A DNA stretch of 64,000 bases from Hawksworthiomyces lignivorus (lineage: Eukaryota > Ascomycota > Sordariomycetes > Ophiostomatales > Ophiostomataceae), in NCBI GenBank assembly GCA_002917075.1, contig NTMA01000070.1:62001-126000 (forward strand). The letters are read 5' to 3'. A program made the position numbers and the translations under genes. Each line of letters opens with the position of its first letter. The stretch's first letter is position 1. Below the pieces are notes generated by a model. The model was not told the DNA's origin. It ran no database searches and saw only the letters and a list, made by a program, of their open reading frames with translations. Shown here one piece after another: positions 42,935-52,157 of this stretch.

Positions 42935-45818
42935 ATGGCGACCACAAATCCAGCTGCTCCTTTCGCCTCTGACCATCCGAGTCAGAATACCCAAATTTCA
43001 GGTTAGCAAGCCCACTCAGATCCCGTTTTTGTGGTGTTTTGAAATTCGTTTTCATGGAATAAAAGACAATGAAGCCCCGTCTCCTTTTACTGTCTCTCTA
43101 AGCATCTCACATTCCTTTTCCCCCTTCTCTATCCTCAACCATCTTTCTGGATCATTTGCACTGAACCTTTCCCCAACGCCAACACACCGCATACTTCCCC
43201 CAACGAACACGATCCCCCATCTACACTCTTCTCCCTTGTGAACTGGGAACCTTATATTAGCTTTTGCGCGGCCTGCACCGACTCTTTTCGCTATTTTCGG
43301 ACGTGGTTACAGTTCTCACACCCTATTCGTTCATTTTCTTACTAACCCGCGCTCTCCTGCGTTTTGTTTCGACTAGACCAACTTCGCAAAAAACAGTCAC
43401 AGCAGTCGTCGCTGGCAAGGCTTGTCATGAGCACACATCTAGCTTCAGCTTCCGCTTCAGCTTCCATTTCTTCTTCGTCCGTCTCATCTTCTCCCAAGCT
43501 CGGCCAGATTGAAAAATTACAACTGCCGGTCCCTAATGGCGAAGACGGCCACCTGTTGCCCCCTGCACATGCGTCTCTTGCACATGCTCTGAGGTCTCTA
43601 GGCAACGGCACTGCCGACCTTCAGCCCCCTAATAGCCTTAATGGCACCATTGGGCTCCCTACCACGAGACCAAACATCCCACACTATGAATCACCCTACG
43701 CTAGAAGCAATGCTTCTACAGCCCCAGGTTCACCGAGAATGTTTGTCCCCCCCTTTTTTTCATTTTATTTCCGCACGATTTCATCAAGAGTCTTTTCTGT
43801 TTGGGCTGTGGGGGTTGCTAAGTGGGCTATTGGAAATTGTGCTGGTAGGCGGTTGGGCGTTGTAGTAGCTTCCAGATATGCTGACAGACTACGTCATAGT
43901 CCGCCATTGAGACAGAATTCGGGCAGCCACACACCAAGAGTTCGACCACATGCAACAACGCTGAACATCCCGGGCATGACCAGATCCAAGGTCTCGCCAG
44001 ATGGACGCATTCCCGATCGAGATGTAGCCGCAAAACTGGTAATTATTATGGTTGGTTTGCCCGCACGTGGCAAATCGTACATTACGAAGAAAATACAGCG
44101 ATACCTCTCCTGGCAGCAACATAACACCCGTATCTTCAATGTTGGTAACCGGAGACGTATTGCTGCCGGTGTGGTACCGGCGCCGGCTCCGGCGCCGGCC
44201 ACTGCGGCCGAGGTCACCCCACAGTCTTCGTCAGAGCTAGAGCTGAAAGAAGCAACCTCGAAACTCTTCAACGGCATGCCACCTCCACACATTGAGGAAC
44301 CGACAGTGCTCGATCTCAATACTCCGGCGCCAACTGCTAATGGAGAGGCAAGACCTCCTGTGGAGGGCATGACTCCTGTCGCGGCACCGAAACAGCTCCC
44401 GCGTGAGCAGGAGCTTATGGACCAATCGGCGAAGTTTTTCGATCCAAAAAATGAAACGGCCTCAAAGCTTAGGGAACAAGTTGCACTCGAGACGCTTGAC
44501 GAACTCATCGATTACCTGCTACACCAGAACGGTTCTGTTGGTATTTTGGATGCCACGAACAGCACCCTCCATCGGCGACAGCTCCTGGTGGAACGCATCA
44601 AAGCACGAGAACCAAAGCTCGGCATTCTCTTCATCGAGAGCATCTGCAATGACCAAAATGTGTGTTCCAATTCTTCTGTCTATGATTGTTTATGTACCCA
44701 GTACTGATGTGTCTGTCCAGCTCTTGGAAGCAAATATGCGCCTCAAACTCTCCGGACCCGATTACAAGAATAAAGATCCGGTGAAGTCGTTAGAAGACTT
44801 CAAAGCCCGCGTCAAAGCCTATGAGAGTGCTTATGAACCACTTGGCGAGTACGAGGAGAAGCATGATCTGCAATATATCCAGGCAAGCTATGACCGATAC
44901 CTATAAGTGAATGAATTTAGAAACTTGGCTTGTGTTGCTAACCCAACTGATTTCCTATAGATGATCAATGTGGGGCGCAAGATTGTTCAGCATCGTTTGA
45001 AAGGATTCTTGAGTAGCGGCATCGCATCTTACCTGACAACATTTAACCTTTCCCCTCGACAGATCTGGATCACCCGACACGGGCAGAGCTTCGACAATAC
45101 CGCAGGCAAACTTGGCGGTGATTCGGAGTTGACCGAACGTGGCCACTACTATGGCATGGCTTTATATAACTTCATCACAACAAAGCGAAAAGAATGGGTG
45201 GTAGAGCAGGAGAGCAAGATTGCTCGTGCTTCGTTTCCACCACAACCCGGCGATCACACCCCTCCCTACCCGGAACCTAACCAAGAATTGGATGAAAAGA
45301 ATTTTTGCGTCTGGACATCTATGCTCAAAAGGAGCGTGGATACGGCTGAGTATTTTGAAGCCGACGATGACTACGACGTAAAAGCCTTTGAGATGCTGAA
45401 TGAATTAAATGCTGGAACGTTTGAAGGCATGACGTACGATGAAATCGCAAATAAGTATCCCGGCGAATATGAAAAACGCCAGCACGACAAGCTCCACTAC
45501 ATCTACCCAGGCGTTGGTGGTGAAGGATACCTGCAAGTGATTAATCGGCTGCGCGACATGGTACGAGAGATTGAGCGTGTGACGGACCACGTCCTAATCA
45601 TCAGCCATCGGTCTGTGTGTCGGGTTTTGATGGCCTACTTCATGGACCTCACGCGAGACGATATTGCCGATCTCGATGTGCCTCTCGGAATGCTTTTCGC
45701 GATTCACCCGAAGCCCTATGGCATCGAGTTCCACGCTTATCGATATAATGAGCCTCAAGGCTGGTTTGACGAGATGAGTGGTTACAAACCACAGAAAACG
45801 CAAGACCGAAGCATGTGA
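42935..45818 (+). CDS. 6-phosphofructo-2-kinase / fructose-2,6-bisphosphatase, 740 aa, five exons
   Basis: Exons: 42935-43001, 43377-43740, 43888-44659, 44721-44882 and 44961-45818. Introns are 375, 147, 61 and 78 nt. The fourth intron starts GC (CAG|GCAAGC) and removes an in-frame TAA; splicing joins LQYIQ to MINVGRKIV exactly where family members read YI-x-x-INVG. The kinase domain has Walker A VGLPARGKSYITKK (~197-210), IFNVGNRR and GILDATNST, with a ~100-residue Pro/Ala-rich insert after NVGNRRR. The phosphatase domain keeps ITRHGQS (~490-497), the Glu in MLNELNAGT (~600) and the second His in ISHRSVCRVL (~670), so bisphosphatase activity looks possible. The usual RHGE is RHGQ. The first ~190 residues are Ser/Thr/Pro-rich and probably regulatory. 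It sets fructose-2,6-bisphosphate levels, which control glycolysis and gluconeogenesis, in the cytosol. Confidence 0.93.
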
Positions 45819-47093
45819 AAAGAACAGCTGGTGATCAAGAGGAGGTTAGCGACGCTAGCGGAGAATACAACGACTCTTCGCCTGCGAAAATGTGACAAGG
45901 CGACGATTGTAAGAATAATAATATCAACAAAGCAGTACATTGCGGAGGATTTCCTATTTCTCATTTCCTTTTTCTTTTTTATTTTGTTTTGCACAAGGGG
46001 AATAAGACGTCAGCAGAACGTTAAGAGTGGCAACTTTTTATTCTCTATGCGTGTTATTCCTTTTTTCTTACTCGAGTCCTTTCTAGAACTGCTTTTTACT
46101 TTTTGGCTTCTATGGGTCCGGGTTAAACGATACCAGAGCGGAAGAGCTTTGCATGGAATCGGCCTGAGAATCGTCTCATCTTCGGCGTTTTTAAGAGAGG
46201 TTCATGGGCCCAACGGAAGGCAATCAACAGCCCAAAAGGCAAAAAGCGAATTACGGCGTTAGGCTACTATATCAAAGGACTCTTTCATGTTCTATTCTCT
46301 GATTTTGAGTTTTTTCAAGATTCATCTACTTGCAAGACGGTTTGTGGGGGGTCGATGCATATTTTTATTTGGGCAGATCTTCGAGCAGCTTATTATGGCC
46401 TTTATCAAGGATATACTGTTTATTTGCGTATAACATCTCTCGGCAGTGTTCGTATTTGATGAAGCTATATTATGAGGCGGGTCTCCTATGGGGTGCCATT
46501 TGCAGCTGCCAAGAGAACGAGGCTTAGTGAGACCCCTGTGCAACTTCTCAAATTCCAAATTTCTTTTGAGTGGCTCTCTGATGCGCGCCAGCTGCTGAAC
46601 TAATGCAATCCCGCCTAGACCACAGCGCCACGGGAAAAAAGTGCTCTCTATCCTACATGTTGATAAGCTAACACAAATACAAACATAACTGAACGCCAAA
46701 ACGCTGTCGGAGGAGGCGAGGTACAAATGACGAGATAGCTCTACTGGGTCTTGGCTACATTTTAGTGCGATCTGGGCGGGATGAGCAAGACAACCGAAGG
46801 AGGAAGATAGATTCAGCTCGTGCCAGTTAATTTCTGATTTTCCTTTTCCTCCATTCGTCTCGTAAATCTTCGACTGCTACTTTCTCTTAATCAATTTTCT
46901 TGAGCTTGTCAAAAGCACCATTCTGTTTATTCTTTTTTGCGCTGAATTCCTTTAATTTTCAGGCGTTCCGGTAAACTACCCTGGGAAGGCTACATTCACT
47001 GACAGCCTGTACGAATTAAATTATTTATTAGCCCTTCTCATATGTGCTCTAGAGAACTTTTGTACCCAAGCGGATACGCGTTTATGTTTAGAC
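45819..47093. other. Intergenic: PFKFB 3' flank and promoter of the LtrA-family gene
   Basis: No gene recognised. A 134-codon frame at 46322-46726 (-) has no features. The last ~250 bases before 47094 are T/C-rich and probably promoter and leader. Confidence 0.55.
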
Positions 47094-49400
47094 ATGGGTG
47101 ACCAACAGCCCTCTTCCGATCTGGACCCAAACACGGGCTCCGCCGCCGAATCGCCCGCGGCAACACCTGCGACTACCGCTCCTGTGAGCCGGACGACCAG
47201 CAACAACAATAAGACAGCGCGTCACCGAAGCCGCACTAGTGGTCGCCGACGAAGGCCGCAGGAGTTTCTTATGCCAGACGGGCGGCGCGTGCTGGTTGCG
47301 CTTCCCGAAGATGTGGACGCGCTCCGCGAAAAGTACGCTGCCGTGATACGAGAAGCGGGCGGCGGCAGCGGCGGCGAGGACGCGTTTCCGCAGGTGGAGG
47401 TTGTCGTGCACGGCTCGCCGGAGCACAGACAGTACCTGAAGGAGAGCCAAGACCACCAGCGGTCGCGGCGCGATGCACTCAAGGCCAAATACGGCGACTC
47501 GTTTTTCGACGAGTGGGACCGCGTCACGGCCGATCTCGAGCAGGTGTCGGCGGAGCTCGACATGCTGGCGGACCACTCGGCCAGCCTGGGCCACAACTTT
47601 TCAAAATTCGGGTACAGCGCGATGCTGCGCACATTTGACGCCGGCGGGGAAGGCGGCGGCCACAGCAGGCGCGGCAGCCGCCAGGTGAGCGGTGTCAACT
47701 CGAGCGCGAGCAGCATCGCGTCGGGGAGCGAGGGCGACGACGACGACGATGAGGGCGGCGGCGGCAGCGGCAGCAGCCACGGCGGAGGCCCTGGCATGGG
47801 AGCGCCGTCCTGGCACGACCAGAACAGCGGCTCGGGCATGCTGCTGTTCAAGCGGCCCGTGGTCAAGCAGTACTTCCACAAGGGCCTGCTGTGGCGCGCG
47901 AGCGAGGAGACGGAGGTGCAGAGCTTCGAGCTGTTCTTTGACCTGCTGTACGTCGGCATCATCGCTGTCAACGGCGACCACGCCGCCGAGTCGGCCGACG
48001 GCTTCGAGCTGCTGCGGTTCCTCGTCACCTTCTGCCTCAGCTGGAAGATCTGGACCGACGTGACGCAGCTGGTCAGCTGGTTCGAGACCAACGACGTCGT
48101 GCAGCGCGTCGAGGTCCTGTTTCTCTTCTCCTGCCTGCTGGGCGTCACGGTCAACATGGTCCAGACGTTCGGCACGTGGGGCGCTGCCGACCCGGGCTTC
48201 GAGGCCACCGGCGGCGAGGGCGAGGGCGACGTGGCCGGCGACACCTACCCGGCGCTGGCCGCGCTGTACGTGACGGCGCGCCTGTTCATGGCCCTCTACT
48301 GCGCCCTCACCGCGTTTCTGGCGCCCCTCGTCCGGGGGACCATGGTCTGCCAGGTCGTGCTCCTCGTCACCGGCGCTGCGCTGTGGATCGCCAGCATCCA
48401 CATCGCAATGCCCGCGCGGCTCTCCTGCATCTTCGTTGCCCTGGCGTTTGACCTGTTCGGCGGCAGCCTGGTCGTCGGCGCCTTTCGCTTCGCCATGGGA
48501 CACGCTCACACCCGGCTCGGCAAGTTCCTGATGAACCGCGTCTTCGACTTCTACCCGGCCATGAACATCGAGCACAAGGTCGAGCGCACCAACGCCTTTG
48601 TCAGTTTGGTGCTCGGCTACTCCGTCGTCGGCGTGCTCTACCAGAACAGCCACGGCTACGGCATCAACTCTTTTCTGGGAAAGGCCGTGCTGGGTCTCGT
48701 GCAGGCGTTCATCTTCAACTGGCTCTATTTTGACATTGACAGCGCCAACATCCACGTGCACGCCATTCGCCGCCGCGCCGAGACCGCGTACATCTGGCAG
48801 TACGCGCATCTGCTGTTTACCCTGGCTTTCATCCTCTCGTCGGCCGCCCTCACGCGCCTCGTCGTGGCGACCGACTGCCTCAACTCGCCGCTCGAGTCCC
48901 TGACCGACACCTACCAGGAACGCTCCTCGCCCTCGGTCTCTCTCGGCCTGCGCCTGTACTACAGCACCGGCCTCGGCGTCTCGCTGTTCTCGCTCGCGCT
49001 CATCTCGCTCTGCCACCGCCACAAGATCCCGCCCAATGCCCGCCTGTCCAAGGCTGTGCGCATGGCCAACCGCATGGCCGTGGCTGCCGTGTTCTGCGCG
49101 CTGCCCGCCGCCCAGTGGCTGACGTCGCTGCAGCTGGTCTCGATCGCCACCGGCCTGACCGCGTACGTGCTGGCGGTCGAGATCTACGGCCAGTCGTGCC
49201 GCGGGGATGCAATCTTCCGCATCAGCGACAACTGCGAATACACGGCGCGGTGCAGCGAGAAGCGGCTCAAAAAGGCATTGCAGAATGCCGCACAGGATGG
49301 CGAACCAGGAAAGAACAGTAGCGACGGACAAGACCAGCCGGATATCGATATCAATGTGCTCTCACAAGGCGAAAAGCATGGGGCTATTTACATGGAATAG
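47094..49400 (+). CDS. Low-temperature-requirement A (LtrA) family membrane protein, 768 aa, intronless
   Basis: One uninterrupted GC-rich exon. Residues 1-~260 are soluble: a Ser/Thr/Arg start, a predicted helical segment around AALKAKYGDSFFDEWDRV-like charged sequence (~125-165), and a Gly/Asp/Ser-rich linker. The LtrA domain begins at ~264 with the signature EVQSFELFFDLLYVGIIAVN, which corresponds to ELFFDLVFV in bacterial LtrA. It continues through about ten hydrophobic helices to ~690, ending in a charged tail. LtrA proteins were named for cold growth of Listeria and are widespread in fungi; their biochemical role is not established. The gene is convergent with the minus-strand PPxY protein gene (191 nt apart). 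Strong GC3 bias creates a 576-codon antisense shadow frame (47601-49331) that is not counted. Absence of introns and a bacterial family make ancient transfer conceivable but unproven. Confidence 0.88.
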   Translation: MGDQQPSSDLDPNTGSAAESPAATPATTAPVSRTTSNNNKTARHRSRTSGRRRRPQEFLMPDGRRVLVALPEDVDALREKYAAVIREAGGGSGGEDAFPQVEVVVHGSPEHRQYLKESQDHQRSRRDALKAKYGDSFFDEWDRVTADLEQVSAELDMLADHSASLGHNFSKFGYSAMLRTFDAGGEGGGHSRRGSRQVSGVNSSASSIASGSEGDDDDDEGGGGSGSSHGGGPGMGAPSWHDQNSGSGMLLFKRPVVKQYFHKGLLWRASEETEVQSFELFFDLLYVGIIAVNGDHAAESADGFELLRFLVTFCLSWKIWTDVTQLVSWFETNDVVQRVEVLFLFSCLLGVTVNMVQTFGTWGAADPGFEATGGEGEGDVAGDTYPALAALYVTARLFMALYCALTAFLAPLVRGTMVCQVVLLVTGAALWIASIHIAMPARLSCIFVALAFDLFGGSLVVGAFRFAMGHAHTRLGKFLMNRVFDFYPAMNIEHKVERTNAFVSLVLGYSVVGVLYQNSHGYGINSFLGKAVLGLVQAFIFNWLYFDIDSANIHVHAIRRRAETAYIWQYAHLLFTLAFILSSAALTRLVVATDCLNSPLESLTDTYQERSSPSVSLGLRLYYSTGLGVSLFSLALISLCHRHKIPPNARLSKAVRMANRMAVAAVFCALPAAQWLTSLQLVSIATGLTAYVLAVEIYGQSCRGDAIFRISDNCEYTARCSEKRLKKALQNAAQDGEPGKNSSDGQDQPDIDINVLSQGEKHGAIYME

Positions 49401-49591
49401 AGAAGCAAGGGACAATGGAAGAGGGACTAGCTTAAATCAAAATTTTGTAGTATGTTGGGCTTTATTGAACTAGACTATATCAGAAACAAATTGTCTAAGC
49501 GAAAGACTATCTATGTGAACGAGCGCCGGGCAACTAAAAGAATAATGTAAAGGCAATATACAATTCACAAGGTATATATCGAAATCCAACT

Positions 49592-50902
49592 TCAGATCAC
49601 CGCTGCAATGACGGCAATCTGCTGGCCTCGCCGCCGGTCCACCTCTTTCTTCAACATGCAGATCGCTGTCGTCATTGCCATCGTAATCACTATTTCTCTG
49701 TCAGTCCGCTCTTCCGCCGCCTCCGCCGCCGCGCCGTTTTTGCCAACCTCGCCTGCCCTCTCGCCTGTCCTCTGCCACTCGCGGAGATCTATCTGCAGCC
49801 GACCGCCGTTCCCCGCTGACGTCGGCACGCTGCCGGGAGTGCGGAGAGTGTCGCTGCGGATCAGCCGCGCCACCGGGTGGCGGATCTCGCGGGGCCCGCC
49901 GAGCGACGCGAACGCAGGCCCGCCGGCGTTCATCGACCCAAACACCTGGATGATGCGATCGAGCACCAGAAGACTGTGGACGGCCTCGCCGGAACCCAGC
50001 TCCGTGGCGACGGTTGCTCGCTCGGTCTTTGTCGCGTAGCGCCACTCGAAGGTGCCGAGGCGGGTGCGGAACCGCTGGGCGCGGGACAGCAGAGACGTGC
50101 TCTTGACCTCAAAGCTGTCCCAGGACGACGAGGGCTGGTGCGCCGACGAGGAGGAGGAAGAGGAGGATACGGCGGACGCGGCGGCCTCGTTGTGAGGGCC
50201 AGCGCCGGGACCAAACAGGTCGACCCGCGGCGGACGGCCTGGCCCAAAGCGGTAGGTGGTCGTGCTCAGCGTGCGCAGGATGCCAGACGGGGCGGTCGAA
50301 GCACTGGTGCTGCTGCCAGCTGGCTCGTCGCCGAGCAGAAGATATTCGCCGGTGGAGACCAGGGAGCACGTGCCGGACCCACGCGACTGGCGCAGGGAGA
50401 TGAAAGCCGGCTGCGCGGCATCTCCGAGCTCGTTCTCCTCGCCCACTACATATACGGAGATGGGGTCCGGCGACGAGGGCACCGGCATCGAGATCAGACG
50501 CTTGCCGGCGGCCTCGATCTGGAGCTGCAGAGTCGGCTGAAAGGGGTGTGCCGCTTGCGGGCCGTCGCCGAGGAGGGGCCCATATAACGCATCATATGCG
50601 GGGGGCCCGTCACTGTCGCTCTCGTAGCTGCTTTCGTTGTTAGGGTAGTTGTCATCGGTACTGTGGCGCCGGTGAGCGGGTGCATTTTCGCCGCTGTCAC
50701 GGCCATTGATGCTAGCTAGCTCAATGTCGGTGGTAGGGACGGTCATGCTGCCGTTCACAAGCGCCCCTGCTTCGTTATTGACGTTGGATTGATTCATGTA
50801 TTGATGATCGCGAGCAGAGCGGCTTGGGGAACGCAGCTGGAAATTGTCGCCGTCTACGGGGGTTGTAAAAAGGATATATGGGCTCGATACTGTAGCAGCC
50901 AT
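49592..50902 (-). CDS. Unknown fungal protein with PPxY motif, 436 aa
   Basis: Single exon from ATG at 50902 to the stop at 49592. I do not recognise a named family. Visible parts: a polar N-terminus; a PPxY motif in SDGPPAYDALYGPL (~107-120), the type bound by WW domains of Nedd4/Rsp5 ligases; a Ser-rich linker (~245-255); and an apparently folded core. In that core, YRFGPGRPPRVDLF, SFEVKSTSLLSRAQRFRTRLGTFEWRYA and LLVLDRII alternate charged and hydrophobic residues as in a beta-rich domain. The final helix (VITMAMTTAICMLKKEVDRRR) is amphipathic and followed by a short hydrophobic end, not a clear membrane anchor. The gene is GC-rich like its LtrA neighbour, towards which it is transcribed. 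A role as a ubiquitin-ligase adaptor or substrate is only a suggestion from the PPxY motif. Confidence 0.72.
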   Translation of the reverse strand: MAATVSSPYILFTTPVDGDNFQLRSPSRSARDHQYMNQSNVNNEAGALVNGSMTVPTTDIELASINGRDSGENAPAHRRHSTDDNYPNNESSYESDSDGPPAYDALYGPLLGDGPQAAHPFQPTLQLQIEAAGKRLISMPVPSSPDPISVYVVGEENELGDAAQPAFISLRQSRGSGTCSLVSTGEYLLLGDEPAGSSTSASTAPSGILRTLSTTTYRFGPGRPPRVDLFGPGAGPHNEAAASAVSSSSSSSSAHQPSSSWDSFEVKSTSLLSRAQRFRTRLGTFEWRYATKTERATVATELGSGEAVHSLLVLDRIIQVFGSMNAGGPAFASLGGPREIRHPVARLIRSDTLRTPGSVPTSAGNGGRLQIDLREWQRTGERAGEVGKNGAAAEAAEERTDREIVITMAMTTAICMLKKEVDRRRGQQIAVIAAVI

Positions 50903-51061
50903 AGTACGTTCTGCGGCAAAGAAGATAGTGGTGGCGTCTCACAAAAAAGTCTCAAATCTCTACGCAGATTCAATTGATTTATTAGAGAAATGTATCTCGT
51001 GGAATTCTGGAATTCCGCAGACATTTTTATATGTCTTTCTGAGGCATTGATGGTCCCTTTC

Positions 51062-51099
<38 letters not shown>

Positions 51100-52157
51100 G
51101 TAAGTGAAGCATATACTCTGGCGACCTCTTCTGCTTCCGTCGAAAAGCCTCGATCTCGAAACAGCATCCCAATTTCAAAAAGTACAGAATACGAAATACG
51201 GGACCCCTGTCTTACCTCTTTAGGAGGGGCATGAGTTACGTATGCGTAGAGGCGTACAGTTTCTCTGAGAGGGTAGGCAGCTTAAGTGCAACATTTTGTG
51301 GTGATTTGGCCTCAATCCAGAAGATGCGTACTCAGCCTTGCGCTGGGCAGGCGCCCTTTGCCACTTGAGCGATAATAAGCTAATTGCTTAATTGCTTCTT
51401 TGGGACTGTCAGCCCCGCCAAAGCGCCCAGAGGATTTCATGAATACGGAATACGACAAGCGTCAAAAGCAAGTGGTAAGTCAGGTTCCCTACTATCTGGT
51501 TGATCCAACCAAACACCGCATAAGCTTAAAAGGTGGACCCAAGAGCCAATAGAGAACGGGGCAGTGCATGTTATGGTTGTAGCCACGCAATATTACCAGT
51601 CGCCTTTATTGTAAGACGGGGAAATCTAACTTTGGGGCCTAGGCCCACTCTTCACTGTTCGAGTTCTCGATCTTTATTACCGTGGAGCCGTGATACCAGT
51701 AGACAATGAATACGATGCTTTACGAGAAACGAGCAGGAGACCCTCTCGATGCCACCACATCTTCTCCATCTGTATTTCATAAGGTCACAAAACTCAGGAA
51801 TGTTGGGACAGTGCGCTAACGCTTGCAGCAGAGCGGTAATGATATCAGTTTAATTAGAGAAAGTAAAGAACTAGCCATTTCGTTTACCAAGTTCGATCAG
51901 GCTGCGGCTGTTGTAAGATGCCGCACCTTGTACTCTCCTTGTGCTGCCTCAGGTCTAGCTTCATGCCAACAAGTGGGGTTTGTCCATTACAAGATCATAT
52001 CGTAAAGATTACGAAATCTGACCCTCAAAAATCATAACACCAAGAAGCGAATAGGAGCCGGATATGCCAGCCACAGAAAAAGAGAGGGAAAGGTCTCGTA
52101 GAATCCTTTTTTTGTCCCATCATCCCGTCTCGCAATCCTCTCACCGCTCCTCCTTGT
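50903..52157. other. Intergenic: promoter of the PPxY protein gene and 3' flank of the Zn2Cys6 gene
   Basis: No gene seen. The main landmark is a T33 homopolymer at 51066-51098. Open frames at 51823-52005 and 52064-52258 are unsupported. Confidence 0.55.
51066..51098. repeat. Homopolymer T33
   Basis: A run of 33 consecutive T lies about 160 bp upstream of the start of the minus-strand PPxY protein gene, so it reads as poly(dA:dT) in the promoter. Such tracts exclude nucleosomes in fungi. The exact length may be affected by sequencing error. Confidence 0.9.

Noticed and set aside
44883..44906. Reading PFKFB exon 4 through to the TAA at 44904-44906
   Set aside because: This would end the protein before the phosphatase domain, while the conserved INVG junction and full phosphatase frame follow right after a GC-AG intron.
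47601..49331. 576-codon open frame on the minus strand
   Set aside because: It lies fully antisense to the LtrA gene and arises from its strong GC3 bias; low-complexity Asp/Glu/Arg/Gln/Val composition and no domain.
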